From positions 7,426 through 34,446 of the forward strand of contig QKYT01000557.1 in the NCBI GenBank assembly GCA_003550305.1: a stretch of DNA of 27,021 nt, read 5' to 3'. The stretch's first letter is position 1. Each line of letters opens with the position of its first letter. The DNA comes from Glomus cerebriforme (taxonomy: Eukaryota; Glomeromycota; Glomeromycetes; Glomerales; Glomeraceae). The notes under the pieces are model-generated. The model was not told the origin of the DNA. It did no database searches and was given only the letters and a program-made list of their open reading frames with translations. The position numbers and the translations under genes were made by a program. Of this stretch, positions 9,105 to 18,539 are shown piece after piece.

Positions 9105-9272
9105 TTATTTATTAAAGGTACAATTTTTATAATATTTTTTGACTACTGTAATTTTNTTATNCCTATAATTCTCTTTATGTTTCTTGTTGTTGGCAGTTTG
9201 TTCTTTTAATNGANNTTTGGTATTCTTTTGCATTATTTCTTTAGCAGTACAAAAGCCTGAACTAGTAATTTC
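9105..9272 (-). other. Possible fourth exon of the tyrosine-recombinase gene
   Basis: Directly after a TTTTTTTTAG acceptor (minus strand), 56 codons stay open from EITSSGFCTAKEI to a TAA at 9105-9107, Lys- and Asn-rich (EQTANNKKHKENY). None of the visible donor sites at the end of exon 3 joins to it in this frame, so a frameshift, a missed donor or chance must be invoked. Confidence 0.25.
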
Positions 9273-9329
9273 CTAAAAAAAAGAAAGATATTAATTATAA
9301 TTAATATTTTAAACAAATTACTAAAAAAA

Positions 9330-10672
9330 TTACCTACTTTTATTACTATTATCATTCAGACTAGAGTTGTCAGATTCAATGTCAAATGTGGTAAATGAAG
9401 ATATAGTAGATGGTGAATCTGAAATATTTGATTCATTATCTGAACTTTTTTTCGCCTAATAAAAATAAATTTATAAAATAATTAGTTCCATAGTATTATC
9501 TAAATAAAAATGATACATACCAAAGATTTTAATGAAGGAAGTCCATCAAGCNGATTAATNATACCAGAAAGTGCTTCTCTTTTATGATTACTGTTTGGTT
9601 TTGCATATGCATGATAACCACCAACAGAATAATGACCAGTTATTGCCATACCAGTATTTTCAGAAACTCCAAGATCAAATAGTTCAATTATACTTGTTTT
9701 TCTTCCTGAATGATTGCAGATATTTCTTCCTTTGATATCAATTTCGCATTCAACACATATATTTTTAAACATAGAACGAATGGTTCGATCTGCCAATTGT
9801 TTATNATTGTACCATTTTCCTTGAGCTATTGCTAATAAATAAAATATTATATATTATAGTAAGTTCTAACAATAAANAATTAAAAAACATATACCATTNG
9901 CANTACNGCTAACTGATAAATAAAAATATGGACATTTTCCATTTTGTGGTNGAAGATGNAGAAACTTTCTAATATNATAATTTGGACCAGCAATTCCAGG
10001 AGGATCGGAAGGAAAAGGAATGTTTAAATCAAATTGGTTACCATCAATTCCTCCTTGATCATTTTTCTGTTGTCCTTTTCTAAAAAGAATTCCTTCTGGA
10101 GTATCTACAAATTGGNATGCAAGCAAATTAATATGCTCCCTACCTCTTGGTGCACCTAACATACAAATCCAAAAGAAAACTCGCTTTAGTAAACCTAAAG
10201 GAGTATTAGGATTTAAGGCTTCATGGTTGATAATATTCCGGATCTCATCAGTTGATAATCCATCTGTAGATTTTGTCTCACCAACACCTTTCTTTTTCAT
10301 ATCTTTAAGAAGGCCATCAAAANGTGCATATAAATCTGNAAAATCAGTCTTATTATGCAAATTATATCTCCATCCTNGTTTGACATCTTGCAAGTGTCTA
10401 CTAATTGCTGATAAAGTATTTTTTAAAGAAGTACGTGAATAATAACCACTCTTTTTCAGAGTTACACTACAGAGAAATTGTGTAATTTGAAGTTCAATAA
10501 CATCCTTATCTTGGCTTTCTAAAGGGTAGTTATATTGAACTTCATTTCTCCATTGGTTCATTATTCTGACCCATTTTTCAGTATTAACGGTTGTATTTTG
10601 GGAGACTCTTCCTTTGGCAAGAGACGCAAGTTGGTCAAGAGATGGTAAATAATTTCCATTTGACTGCGCCAT
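9330..10672 (-). CDS. Tyrosine recombinase, Crypton/DUF3504-like, three exons
   Basis: Exons (minus strand) are 10672-9895, 9831-9521 and 9455-9330, with GT..AG introns of 63 nt (starting GTATATG) and 65 nt (starting GTATGT); total 404 residues. Residues 1-100 form a SAM-like helical N-terminal domain of the phage-integrase type. The catalytic set is visible: Arg176 or Arg178 (GAPRGREHINLL), His300 and Arg303 (NHSGRKTS), His326 (AITGHYS) and the likely nucleophile Tyr335 (GYHAYAKP). A Ser/Asp-rich tail follows. Such proteins cut and rejoin DNA through a 3'-phosphotyrosine and occur in Crypton transposons and in proteins derived from them. No stop interrupts the model, but about ten ambiguous bases fall in the exons, and the C-terminus after exon 3 is uncertain. 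No Crypton boundaries were found. Confidence 0.8.
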
Positions 10673-10673
10673 A

Positions 10674-10795
10674 ATGTTGAAAGGGAAAGTTATTTTAAAA
10701 AAGGTATAAGAAAATGTTGAAAAGGAAGGAAAAAATGAGAAATGTTGAAAAGGAAGAAAAAAAATAAGGAAATGTTGAAAAGGAAAAAAAAAATT
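10674..10795. repeat. Short direct repeats upstream of the recombinase
   Basis: AATGTTGAAAAGGAA-type units occur four times (near 10674, 10711, 10740 and 10767) separated by A-runs. This lies immediately 5' of the recombinase start and may be its leader or promoter; purine-rich, no coding sense. Confidence 0.65.
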
Positions 10796-10895
10796 ATGAA
10801 AAAAAAGTTTAATAAAAGTCTAATAAAGGCTAAGCCTGATAAAACAGTTACTCAGCATTACGTGATCTCGTAACTGCAGCACTATCGTGCCTTAC

Positions 10896-10980
10896 ATGTA
10901 TTTACATAAGAATATGATCAGTGAAATTTGCTGAGCTGCACTCAGCAAATTTCACCAATCATATTGCTTATTGCAAATAC
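10896..10980. repeat. Large imperfect palindrome with perfect 15-bp core
   Basis: GTGAAATTTGCTGAG (10921-10935) and its exact complement CTCAGCAAATTTCAC (10941-10955) flank a 5-base loop CTGCA. Outside the core the arms continue to match: AATATGAT against ATCATATT, then ATAAG/CTTAT and TGTATTT/AAATACA with one or two mismatches, giving arms of about 40 nt. It lies about 250 bp upstream of the recombinase ATG. Confidence 0.8.
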
Positions 10981-10989
10981 AACAGTTAC

Positions 10990-11300
10990 TTGGCACTTTA
11001 TGTCTAGTAACTATTAATTACAAAGTAGATTTTTATAGTTAAAGTTTACTATATTTAAAATTACAATTTTGCAAGTAGTAGTTTTCAAATTAAATAAATT
11101 TTTGTCTCAAAGATTTTTTTTATTTTTAAAAATATTTATGTATTTACTAATGTTTATAATATCAATTTATTTTTATTCTAAAAAACTTAAAATTTTATTA
11201 ATAGTAAAATCTTTAATCATTTGCTGCCATAAGTAATAAAACAATACAACAAAAACAATAAAAAAATCACATCACTTACTGGAAAAATCTAACCTTTTTA
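10990..11300. other. AT-rich stretch, nothing recognised
   Basis: No ORF of substance, no RNA gene seen. Confidence 0.4.
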
Positions 11301-11311
11301 GGTTAAATTTT

Positions 11312-11420
11312 TTTTTTTAGCCAAATTACTAAGCCTAAATTAGATTAAAATTTTTTTTAGCCAAATTGCCAAGCCTAAATTAGATTAAATTTTTTTTACC
11401 AAAAAATTGCTGAGCCTAAA
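11312..11420. repeat. Three tandem units of about 40-50 bp
   Basis: The unit T-run + AGCCAAATTACTAAGCCTAAA + TTAGATTAAA occurs twice clearly (from 11312 and 11350) and a third time in degraded form ending near 11420 (TTGCTGAGCCTAAA). Confidence 0.65.
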
Positions 11421-11531
11421 GACAAAAAAAAAATTATTATTGTTTTTTTTTTAGTTTTAAAAAAATTCTATTTAAATAACCTTTGATCCATAAAACAGAA
11501 ATTACCTCTCTCTCATATACATATACTGTAC

Positions 11532-11586
11532 ATATACATATACATATACATCAACATCAACACTTGATGTATATGTATATGTATAT
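11532..11586. repeat. Perfect 23-bp hairpin in an ATATAC/GTATAT array
   Basis: Left arm 11532-11554 and right arm 11564-11586 are exact reverse complements around a 9-base loop CATCAACAC. The arms are made of CATATA/TATATG units ending in CATCAA/TTGATG. Cruciform extrusion or a strand-slippage origin is likely. Confidence 0.85.
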
Positions 11587-11589
11587 ATA

Positions 11590-12651
11590 TAATAATGACA
11601 GGTCATTTAGGTGATACAAATCACCAAAAAGGAGATTTTTCTTAGAAAAAGAAAATTGTTTTGGAAGATATTACACATGCATAATTATTTATTTTTTTAC
11701 TATAACATTAATCTTCCTTTATTATGACAACAAATTACATTAACAAAGTTTGAATACTTGCACATCTGGTTTAATTAAAAATTGTATAGTATTTTATGTT
11801 TTCTTGAATAATACTTGAACAAATTGTTTTATTTAGGAATAATAAGCTTATCAATTAAATGAAACTGAAATTTATTTATTTTATTTTTGGTTTTTATTTT
11901 TTTAAAAAAATAGTAAGGCCTTTTTCTTTATTTCAGCTGCAAAAAGATTTTTACGGTATTTTTTTTATTTCATACAAACAATTCAAGAAAATATTTTTAG
12001 TAATTTTCTACCCTTTTTGCTCTTTTTCATTGTTTAATTTTCTATTTCAAAACATGATAAGTTTCAATGGATTTAAAACCCTATTTTTGTATGTACATAT
12101 ATAATACAAAATGCTTAAAATAAAATTCATTTGATTTAAACTGTGATAAACGTATTATTTAACATTCTCGGCATAACTTCTTTTAATGATGTTAATCTTA
12201 ATACTGTATAAACTATGATATAAATACATAAATTATATGTCAAAAATTAACTTTTATGCACATTGTCATAAGTATTGATTTTAAATTCATATAATAAAGA
12301 TCTATCGTTTGATTATGTACAATATCATTTTACAAAATTCTTTTAATTGACATTGAAATGAAAATTAATGAAACATAAACTAACAATACATCACGGTTTT
12401 AAATTTCAAATGGGAACAGAACTTTACAATCAGTAATATTATAACTTAACATTTAAATATGAATGTGATCAAGTTTGAGTAGTTTGATTTAATAATTATG
12501 TCATTTTACAGCAGTATGAAATAATGTTGTGGCCAAATGGCAAATGCACATAAATTTGATCAACATTGATTCGAATCTGACAACTACTCTTTTAATGAAG
12601 AATATTTCATTAGAAATTAGATTGTATGATAGATAAATTTCAAAGAATAAA
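11590..12651. other. About 1 kb without a gene
   Basis: AT-rich sequence. Small palindromes (GGTGATACAAATCACC near 11610) and T-rich frames are present, but none of the open frames shows protein-like composition. Confidence 0.45.
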
Positions 12652-13592
12652 TGTACATGTAACACCCTCGGAAATGTAATATTATTTATTGACGTCATCA
12701 CGCGCATATTATTATTTGTTTATTATGATAATCTTTTTTTCTTCTAATTAACTTCTTTTTTCCCTTTCTTCTCAGGTACGTCCACTAATTTCNTTTTTTG
12801 TTTTTTTTTTGTTTTTTTCATTTGTTTGCTTATTTTTTTCTTTCTTTTTTCTCTAATACCTTCTTTTTTTTTATTTTCCCTTTCCATTTAGTTTGTTCTT
12901 TGTTTCTTCTTAGATACGTCTGCTATTTTCATTTTTTTTGTTTTTTTTTTGTTTGTTAGTTTTTGCCTTTCTTTCTTCTCTAACTCCCTTTCTTTTTTTT
13001 CTTTTTTTTTCCTTTCCATTTAGGTAGCTCTTCATCTCTTAGGTTTCATTTTCATTTTCAATGAGTTTTTTCGTTTTAACTTCTTCTTTTCCTGCTCTTT
13101 GGCATTTTGTTCTTTTGGTGAGTCTTTTCTTTATTTTTTTTTTGTTTTTCTTGTTTTTGGCCGAGGTTTTTTTGTTCTAATTACCTTCTTTTTCTATTTT
13201 TTCCTTTATTTCTTCTTTGTTTATTTTTTCCTTTATTTCTTCTTTGTTTATTTTTTCCTTTTTTTCTTTCTTTTTTACTTCTTTTTTTTTGTTTATTTCT
13301 TCTTTTTCTTTTTTTTTTATTTCATTCATTCATTCTTTTTGTGTACTTCTTTTTTTCATCATTTTCTTTAGGATGCTTTAGCTTTGTTGCCTAGTAATAT
13401 AAATGATAAAAAAAACAAAAAAAAAACGCATATTTACTTTTATTATATTAATGCGTATTGTCATTTTTTATTGTGTTTAGCTTGATTAATTAAAATCCTA
13501 TAAATAAATAAATAATTTCTATAAATAAAAATTTATTATCCGGACCTATTTTCCGAGGTTGTCGCAAATAAGACATGTAACAGGATGTTACA
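12652..13592. repeat. Candidate solo LTR or TIR element enclosing pyrimidine-rich sequence
   Basis: The left end reads TGTACATGTAACACCCTCGG and the right end ATGTAACAGGATGTTACA, that is TG...CA ends of the TGTAACA...TGTTACA kind common in LTRs. The hexamer AATAAA abuts both ends (12646-12651 and 13593-13598), a possible but low-complexity target duplication. Inside each end, CCTCGGAAA (left) and TTTTCCGAGG (right) are inverted. A TGACGTCA palindrome sits at 12690-12697. An alternative reading is a TIR element flanked by the 10-bp direct repeat ACATGTAACA (12655-12664, 13573-13582). Confidence 0.4.
12720..13375. repeat. Pyrimidine-rich low-complexity tract with degenerate tandem units
   Basis: T-rich plus-strand sequence. 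Degenerate units of roughly 130-140 bp share CTTCTC(A/T)..AGGTACGTC..CTA-TTTTC and CCCTTTCCATTTAG. Near 13197-13260 a 27-bp unit repeats more than twice, which yields a meaningless Phe-rich frame. I see no gene. Confidence 0.75.
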
Positions 13593-13861
13593 AATAAATT
13601 TATCCAATTTCAAAAATATCGAATTGATTACATTACAATAATGAATTATCTTTATAATAATGATCATAAATGTACAGTTTTTATTAATATTTTAATAAAC
13701 TTGCATTTTTAATATTTATTAATACTTTTATATTGAATAGGAAACAAATTACCTTAAAAGTATCAACAAGCATTAATCTAATATTATTATCGCCATTTTC
13801 AAATTAGTGCGACCATGTGATTATTAGACTGATCATGTTATGATATTCGGTATTCAAATTT

Positions 13862-13900
13862 CACGTGATGATCAACATAGATTAGCCAATAATTATAAAG
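13862..13900 (+). promoter_or_regulatory. Putative promoter of the SAM-like gene
   Basis: CACGTG (13862-13867), CCAAT (13886-13890) and TATAAAG (13894-13900) lie in this order 59-97 nt before the ATG at 13959. The spacing suits a short 5' UTR. These are sequence matches only. Confidence 0.45.
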
Positions 13901-13958
13901 CTGCAATAAAAGAATTTCTGTATAATTTCACATTTCACGAATTTTAACACGTAAAAAA

Positions 13959-15640
13959 ATGACAAAAAAATACAAGATTGGAACATGTTATAGTTGTCAA
14001 AAATGTCTTTATTGTGGAGTAAATCTAAAGAAAGAAACATGTACATGCAAAAAAATGGTTAAGCCAACTAGAGCAAACCGAATATCTCTTGTCAAATATG
14101 CATACTCAAGAGCTTTTGATCCTAATTCTAATTTCAATCAACTTGATTATATAAAAATTAAAAATGAGTTATTTGAATATGGATGTAATTTTTCTAAAAG
14201 CTTTCAATTTTCATTATGTTCAGCATGTAATAGTTCTTATCAACGTTTGGCTAAAAAGAAACCTAATAACTCTTCAACACAAGAAACCCATCATGCATCC
14301 AAATATATTTCACAATTAATAGATGGTACAGAAACAATTGATCTTGAATCTACTACTTCTGAGATTTCACATGAAACTATGTCAACTACTTCAATAATTC
14401 AAAGTAAATTTAAATATAATAATTCTAATGAATCAGAAACAGAAGATATAGATGATGTTGAACTAGAAATAGAAATTAATTACAAGCTTGTTATCAAACA
14501 AGCAGATGGTAATCTACTTCCAGCTAAAAACTATTCAGTTACAATCACTAAATTGGATGAGTTTTTGCTTGCAATTCAAAGTAATATCACTATTCTTCTT
14601 GGAGATAATGAGGTTGATGCTAATGACTATAATATTTCTTTCAAGTCAGAAAAGGCTCAGGGAGTTGGTACTTCATTATTAGATATGCATGATTTTGAAA
14701 ATTTCAAGTCGGAATATATTAAACTTATAGCAACAAAAAAAGTTATGCTTATTCTTGTTATAATGAAAAAAAAAAGTAATGCTAAACGAAAAAATAAGGT
14801 AATTTAAAGTTATTATTGACATATAATTTAAAAAATATTTATTGTATATTTTTTTAATTAGGAATCCAATTCAGAAGATGATGAAATATCTGATAAATCA
14901 ATTCCAAAAATCAACAATAACAATAAAATTCCTAAAATATCAGATATTTCTCTTCTTGATCAAAGGATTGCTAAAAATGTTACAGAATTACGAAAAGAAA
15001 CCTGGTGTCCTATGCATAATAGATATTGTCTAAAAGAATGTGATCCTCATATTGAATTAAGTAATATGATGTTTTCAATTTGGGCTACAGAAATGGTTTG
15101 TTATTTTAATTTATAATTAATTAGAAATTATAATTTTAATTAACATTTAATTTAAAAATACTTTAGCTTAATGGTCTTGCAACAGTTAAAGAACCACCAA
15201 CGCATCCTTTATTCACATATACTCATTCATCAAAAAACAGATCTCAACTTACTTTACCTCAAACTTCTAATGATTTACAAAATTCCTTTAATCCTTTTTT
15301 TTCCAATTTTATTCAAGCATTAATTACTCCTAATTTTTTTCAACAATCATCTTTATTCCAGCAATCATCACCATCACAATCATTAATTCAACAATTATCA
15401 CAATCACAATCCTCTTCAATAATTCAACAACCTTTACCTTCAATGGCTGAATTTTTACAACAATTAGACGAAATAGAAGAAACTGGAGATTACTATTTCA
15501 AATTTTTAGAAGGATTTGATAAACAAAGAATTAAAATCAAACATTTGTATAAATTGAGTGATATGCAATTTGAAGCATGTGGAGTAACAACAATTGGTGA
15601 TGTTGAAACTATTAGAGAAGCTGCCAAAAAATATAAATAA
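13959..15640 (+). CDS. Cys-rich protein with C-terminal SAM-like domain, three exons
   Basis: Exons are 13959-14798, 14862-15095 and 15167-15640; introns of 63 nt (GTAATT..TTAG) and 71 nt (GTTTGT..TTAG), both phase 0; 515 residues. The N-terminus is Cys-rich (CYSCQKCLYCG, then CTCKK) and could bind zinc; a further CSACNSS follows near residue 90. Residues 100-155 are Ser/Thr/Asn-rich. Exon 2 holds CPMHNRYCLKECDPHIEL. Exon 3 begins with a Gln/Ser-rich stretch and ends in a SAM-like domain (residues about 451-515, HLYKLSDMQFEACGVTTIGD). SAM domains mediate protein or RNA contacts. The gene is uninterrupted, has a plausible promoter, and converges with the transposase gene 126 bp downstream. Precise function unknown. 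Confidence 0.75.
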
Positions 15641-15766
15641 ATTTTGTAATTCAAATTTCTCATCTTAATAAATTGATGTATATATTATAATAAATAAAAT
15701 CACAATCATTTAGATTTTAAAAAAAACCAGATTTTTATTTTATTTTTTTTTTATTATATAATAATT

Positions 15767-16933
15767 TTAAAAATATCCTGATCCTCTAAAATAACCTTTT
15801 GCCATTTGTGGGGTAATTTGTGAACAAGTTACAAGTAAAGGATGAATAGGATTATAACTAATTTCTATAAAATATCTATTTCTTCGTAAAAATTGCTTGA
15901 TTGTAGAAAAGGCAGTTTCAATCAGATTTAAATCTGGTAAATAAGGAGGTAAGAACTCAACTTTTACTCCAAATGCATCTAAATAATTAAGAAGTTCTTG
16001 ATCATGATGAATTTTAGCATTATCAAGAACTAAAACACTATTTGCACTTGAAAAAGGATTCATTTGTGGCAACTGTAAATTAAAAAATATATTAATTACA
16101 AATATTTAATGATTCTATATAATAAAATAAAACTTACTACTTGCAAAACTACAAATTCTTTGAACTTTTGTTTTGTACAGCTACCCTCCATAATATCTAC
16201 AGCAATTATACCTTGTTCTGTTAATGCAGGTAATAGAGTATACCTTTTGCCTCGGACAAAAATTACTTTTTTTATTGCTCTAGAATTAACCTCAGAATAA
16301 CCATATAAATGTGTTGAAGTACGCTCATCTTTTGATGATTCATCCATAAATACTAATTGTTCAACTTTGTAACAACCTATATTTGCAATAAATGCACTTC
16401 TCAACAATTCATTTCTTTCAGCAGCAGCTTTATGTAACTAGAATAGTAATTTAAATTAGAGTATTACTCTTATTTATATAATATTTCACTTAAATTTAAA
16501 GAAATTTGTACCTTTTTGCGAATAATACCACAATAAGCTAATGATCTCCATAATGTTGGAATAGAAATGCGTTTTCCAGTTCGTACTTGCATTTCTTCAA
16601 TATATTCATCAAGATAATAATCAACATGTTCATTGACAATTTCACGCAATATCTAATATAAAATGACTTTATTAGTATAAATCTTAATTATAAAATAGAC
16701 TAACAATTTCAAAATATACTTACATTCATGTCACTTCTACTAAAAACTTTTTTTCTTCCTGGAATAAGTTTCCATGGATTTACAACACATCCCCACTTTG
16801 CATATATTCTAATAACCTTCTTAACTAATATTTTTCCAATATAAAGTAAATTGGCAATTTGTTTTTTTGAATAACTATCATTATGTAAGAGTATTATACG
16901 CCATTTGAGATCCTCAGCTAATGTTTTGACCAT
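15767..16933 (-). CDS. Tc1/mariner-IS630-type DD34E transposase, four exons
   Basis: Exons (minus strand) are 16933-16724, 16652-16512, 16437-16141 and 16072-15767, giving 317 residues; introns of 71, 74 and 68 nt start GTAAGT, GTACAA and GTAGTA, and all are phase 0. The N-terminus is a helix-turn-helix region (SYSKKQIANLLYIGKILVKK). The DDE core shows Asp149 (VFMDESSKDE), Asp233 (VLVLDNAKIHHD) and Glu268 (PYLPDLNLIETAF), with 34 residues between the last two. Such enzymes cut and paste DNA at TA dinucleotides in the nucleus. The frame is unbroken and the catalytic triad complete. No terminal inverted repeats pair around the gene, so it may be immobile, a remnant, or a domesticated gene. Confidence 0.85.
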
Positions 16934-17282
16934 TATAACTAAAAAAAAGTATTATAAAGAATTCTTAATAATTACAAAACCTTTACAGGTCAAAAACTGG
17001 TCCTTATACGGTAAATACTAATACCTGAAACTTGTTAAGTTGTTGTTTATTGTAAAGGGTCATGAAATTCTAAAGCAATCGTGAACAATCACTCTGACAA
17101 AAAAGTTTTACTAGTAAAGTTCGTGAAAAAATAGAGGTATTCGAGATAATCAAATTAGATTATCACGTGGTTGCACAATTAAGGGGGCGCATTAATTTGA
17201 AAACGGTGATAAAATAGTTAATAATCTAATTGTAGAATATAATCAAATATTCAATTTTTTTGCCTACTAATAATAACGATAA
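16934..17282. other. Upstream region of the transposase gene
   Basis: It contains CAGGTCAAAAACTGG (16987-17001), which looks like a transposon end but has no partner at the other side of the gene. CACGTG lies at 17163-17168. No ORF. Confidence 0.4.
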
Positions 17283-17830
17283 GGGTTTCCAGTTGCTGAT
17301 TTTAAATCAATCACTACATTGTCTTCTGATTTCTGGAAAATAATCGATGTGAATTTAGACCCAGAAAATCTTGTACCATGTATTATAATTTATGAAGCAA
17401 TAATAAATTATAATAATCTAAATAGAGCTCAAGAAGAAATTTTACTTATTATACAAGAATTTAAACGACTAATTGCACATTGGCAAAATATAGGAGATCA
17501 ATTAAAAAATCATTATAATGGTAATAAAATCAAGGTAATTATTTAATTTTTTTTTTATTATTAAACTTTTATTCTACAAATTAAATATTAAGTTTCGAAA
17601 TTATTTTTATCGGGAGGTAAAATACATTTATTTAAGAAAAATCTTATAAAGCAATTCAAGTAAAAAATAACATTATTTCGTATTCTCAAAAATTAAGTGA
17701 GATAGCAAATCAAAATAATTTTTTGACTGAAAATATTCCTAATTAGAGACTGAAGGAAGAAAGACAAGATTTAATTGGATTAGATAATGAGAGTATGAGA
17801 CTTTATCATCTAGGTGGAAGAAATATTTGA
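17283..17830 (+). pseudogene. Decayed C-terminal gene fragment, possibly KDZ-transposase related
   Basis: An open frame without an ATG runs from 17283 to about 17535: ADFKSITTLSSDFWK, LDPENLVPCIIIYEAI, LNRAQEEILLIIQEFKRL. A donor-like GTAATT follows at 17535. Beyond it the frame continues in pieces with stops (for example YSQKLSEIANQNNFLTENI, TAG, RLKEERQDLIGLDNESMRL). The LNRAQEE..I..EF segment resembles C-terminal parts of fungal KDZ transposases as I remember them, but the match is weak. It is clearly a fragment with no start and several breaks. Confidence 0.45.
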
Positions 17831-18029
17831 TGATACTACAGTATTTATATAGTGACGATGATACTGTATATTTGATTAATTTTATAATATGAAGCAAAAA
17901 TTCACATCTCACGTAAAACATTAAACATGAATGAATCAATTAATAGAAACCAATAACGTGCCTTCATACTTTAAAAAATGGGTTAGTCAGAGGAAAATGT
18001 GTTAGAGGTGTCAAAATAAGATTTCTGGT

Positions 18030-18530
18030 CAGCTTAATAATAAATTATTTGCTTGCCAATGACTTGCGTGAGACTTTCTTTATAAGAATAAAATTTTATT
18101 TACCACAACTTATTTAAAAGTCTTTTTTGATCGAAAACTAAAATTGAATGAAGCAAATTTTTATTTGATATATTAAAGAAGCTTTGAGAATGATTCTATC
18201 TTGGAGTTTCAAAAATATTATGTTGATTAAATATTTAAAGTGCCAGAAAAGTTATTCAAATCACTTAATTTCTCGCTCTTCATTTGCAGAAAAACTTTTG
18301 ATTTCAATTATTCAAAATGATAATCTTCAAATACAGTAAGTGGTATTCAAGTTTGGAACACGTACTTAAATGGGAATATACCAAAAATCCAGAATTCTCT
18401 TCTGATGTCACAAAAGATTATTTCAATGCTTTAAAAATACCTTATAACAATGTATTCTACTTATTAATTCTACAATTTGACTTTTAAAGAATTTTTAGAT
18501 AAATTTTTACAAAAAATTTTGCTAAAAAAT
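18030..18530 (+). pseudogene. BACK-domain pseudogene of a BTB-BACK family protein
   Basis: Pieces in alternating frames spell a BACK domain: FENDSILEFQKYYVD, stop, IFKVPEKLFKSLNF (about 18184-18270), then FAEKLLISIIQNDNLQI, stop, IQVW, a frameshift, HVLKWEYTKNPEFSSDVT (to about 18430) and FKEFLDKFLQKILLKNL (about 18484-18533). Upstream, ANDLRE and FYLIY fragments fit earlier helices of the domain. BTB-BACK proteins, often with a TLDc domain, act as Cullin-3 adaptors or in oxidation resistance and are greatly expanded in Glomeromycotina. No BTB or TLDc part could be traced. At least three frameshifts and several stops make it a dead copy. Confidence 0.6.
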
Positions 18531-18539
18531 TTATCAGTT

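Noticed and set aside
11859..12104. An 81-codon Phe/Lys-rich frame.
   Set aside because: A/T composition alone gives it; no motif, promoter or codon pattern supports it.
13099..13371. A 90-codon Phe/Tyr-rich open frame that looks like a membrane protein.
   Set aside because: It is the translation of a pyrimidine-rich tandem repeat; composition and 27-bp periodicity explain it.
16980..17030. CAGGTCAAAAACTGG near the transposase start as a terminal inverted repeat.
   Set aside because: Its orientation is that of a left end, and no matching complement was found on the far side of the gene or convincingly to the right; GGACCAGT near 19319 matches only eight bases.
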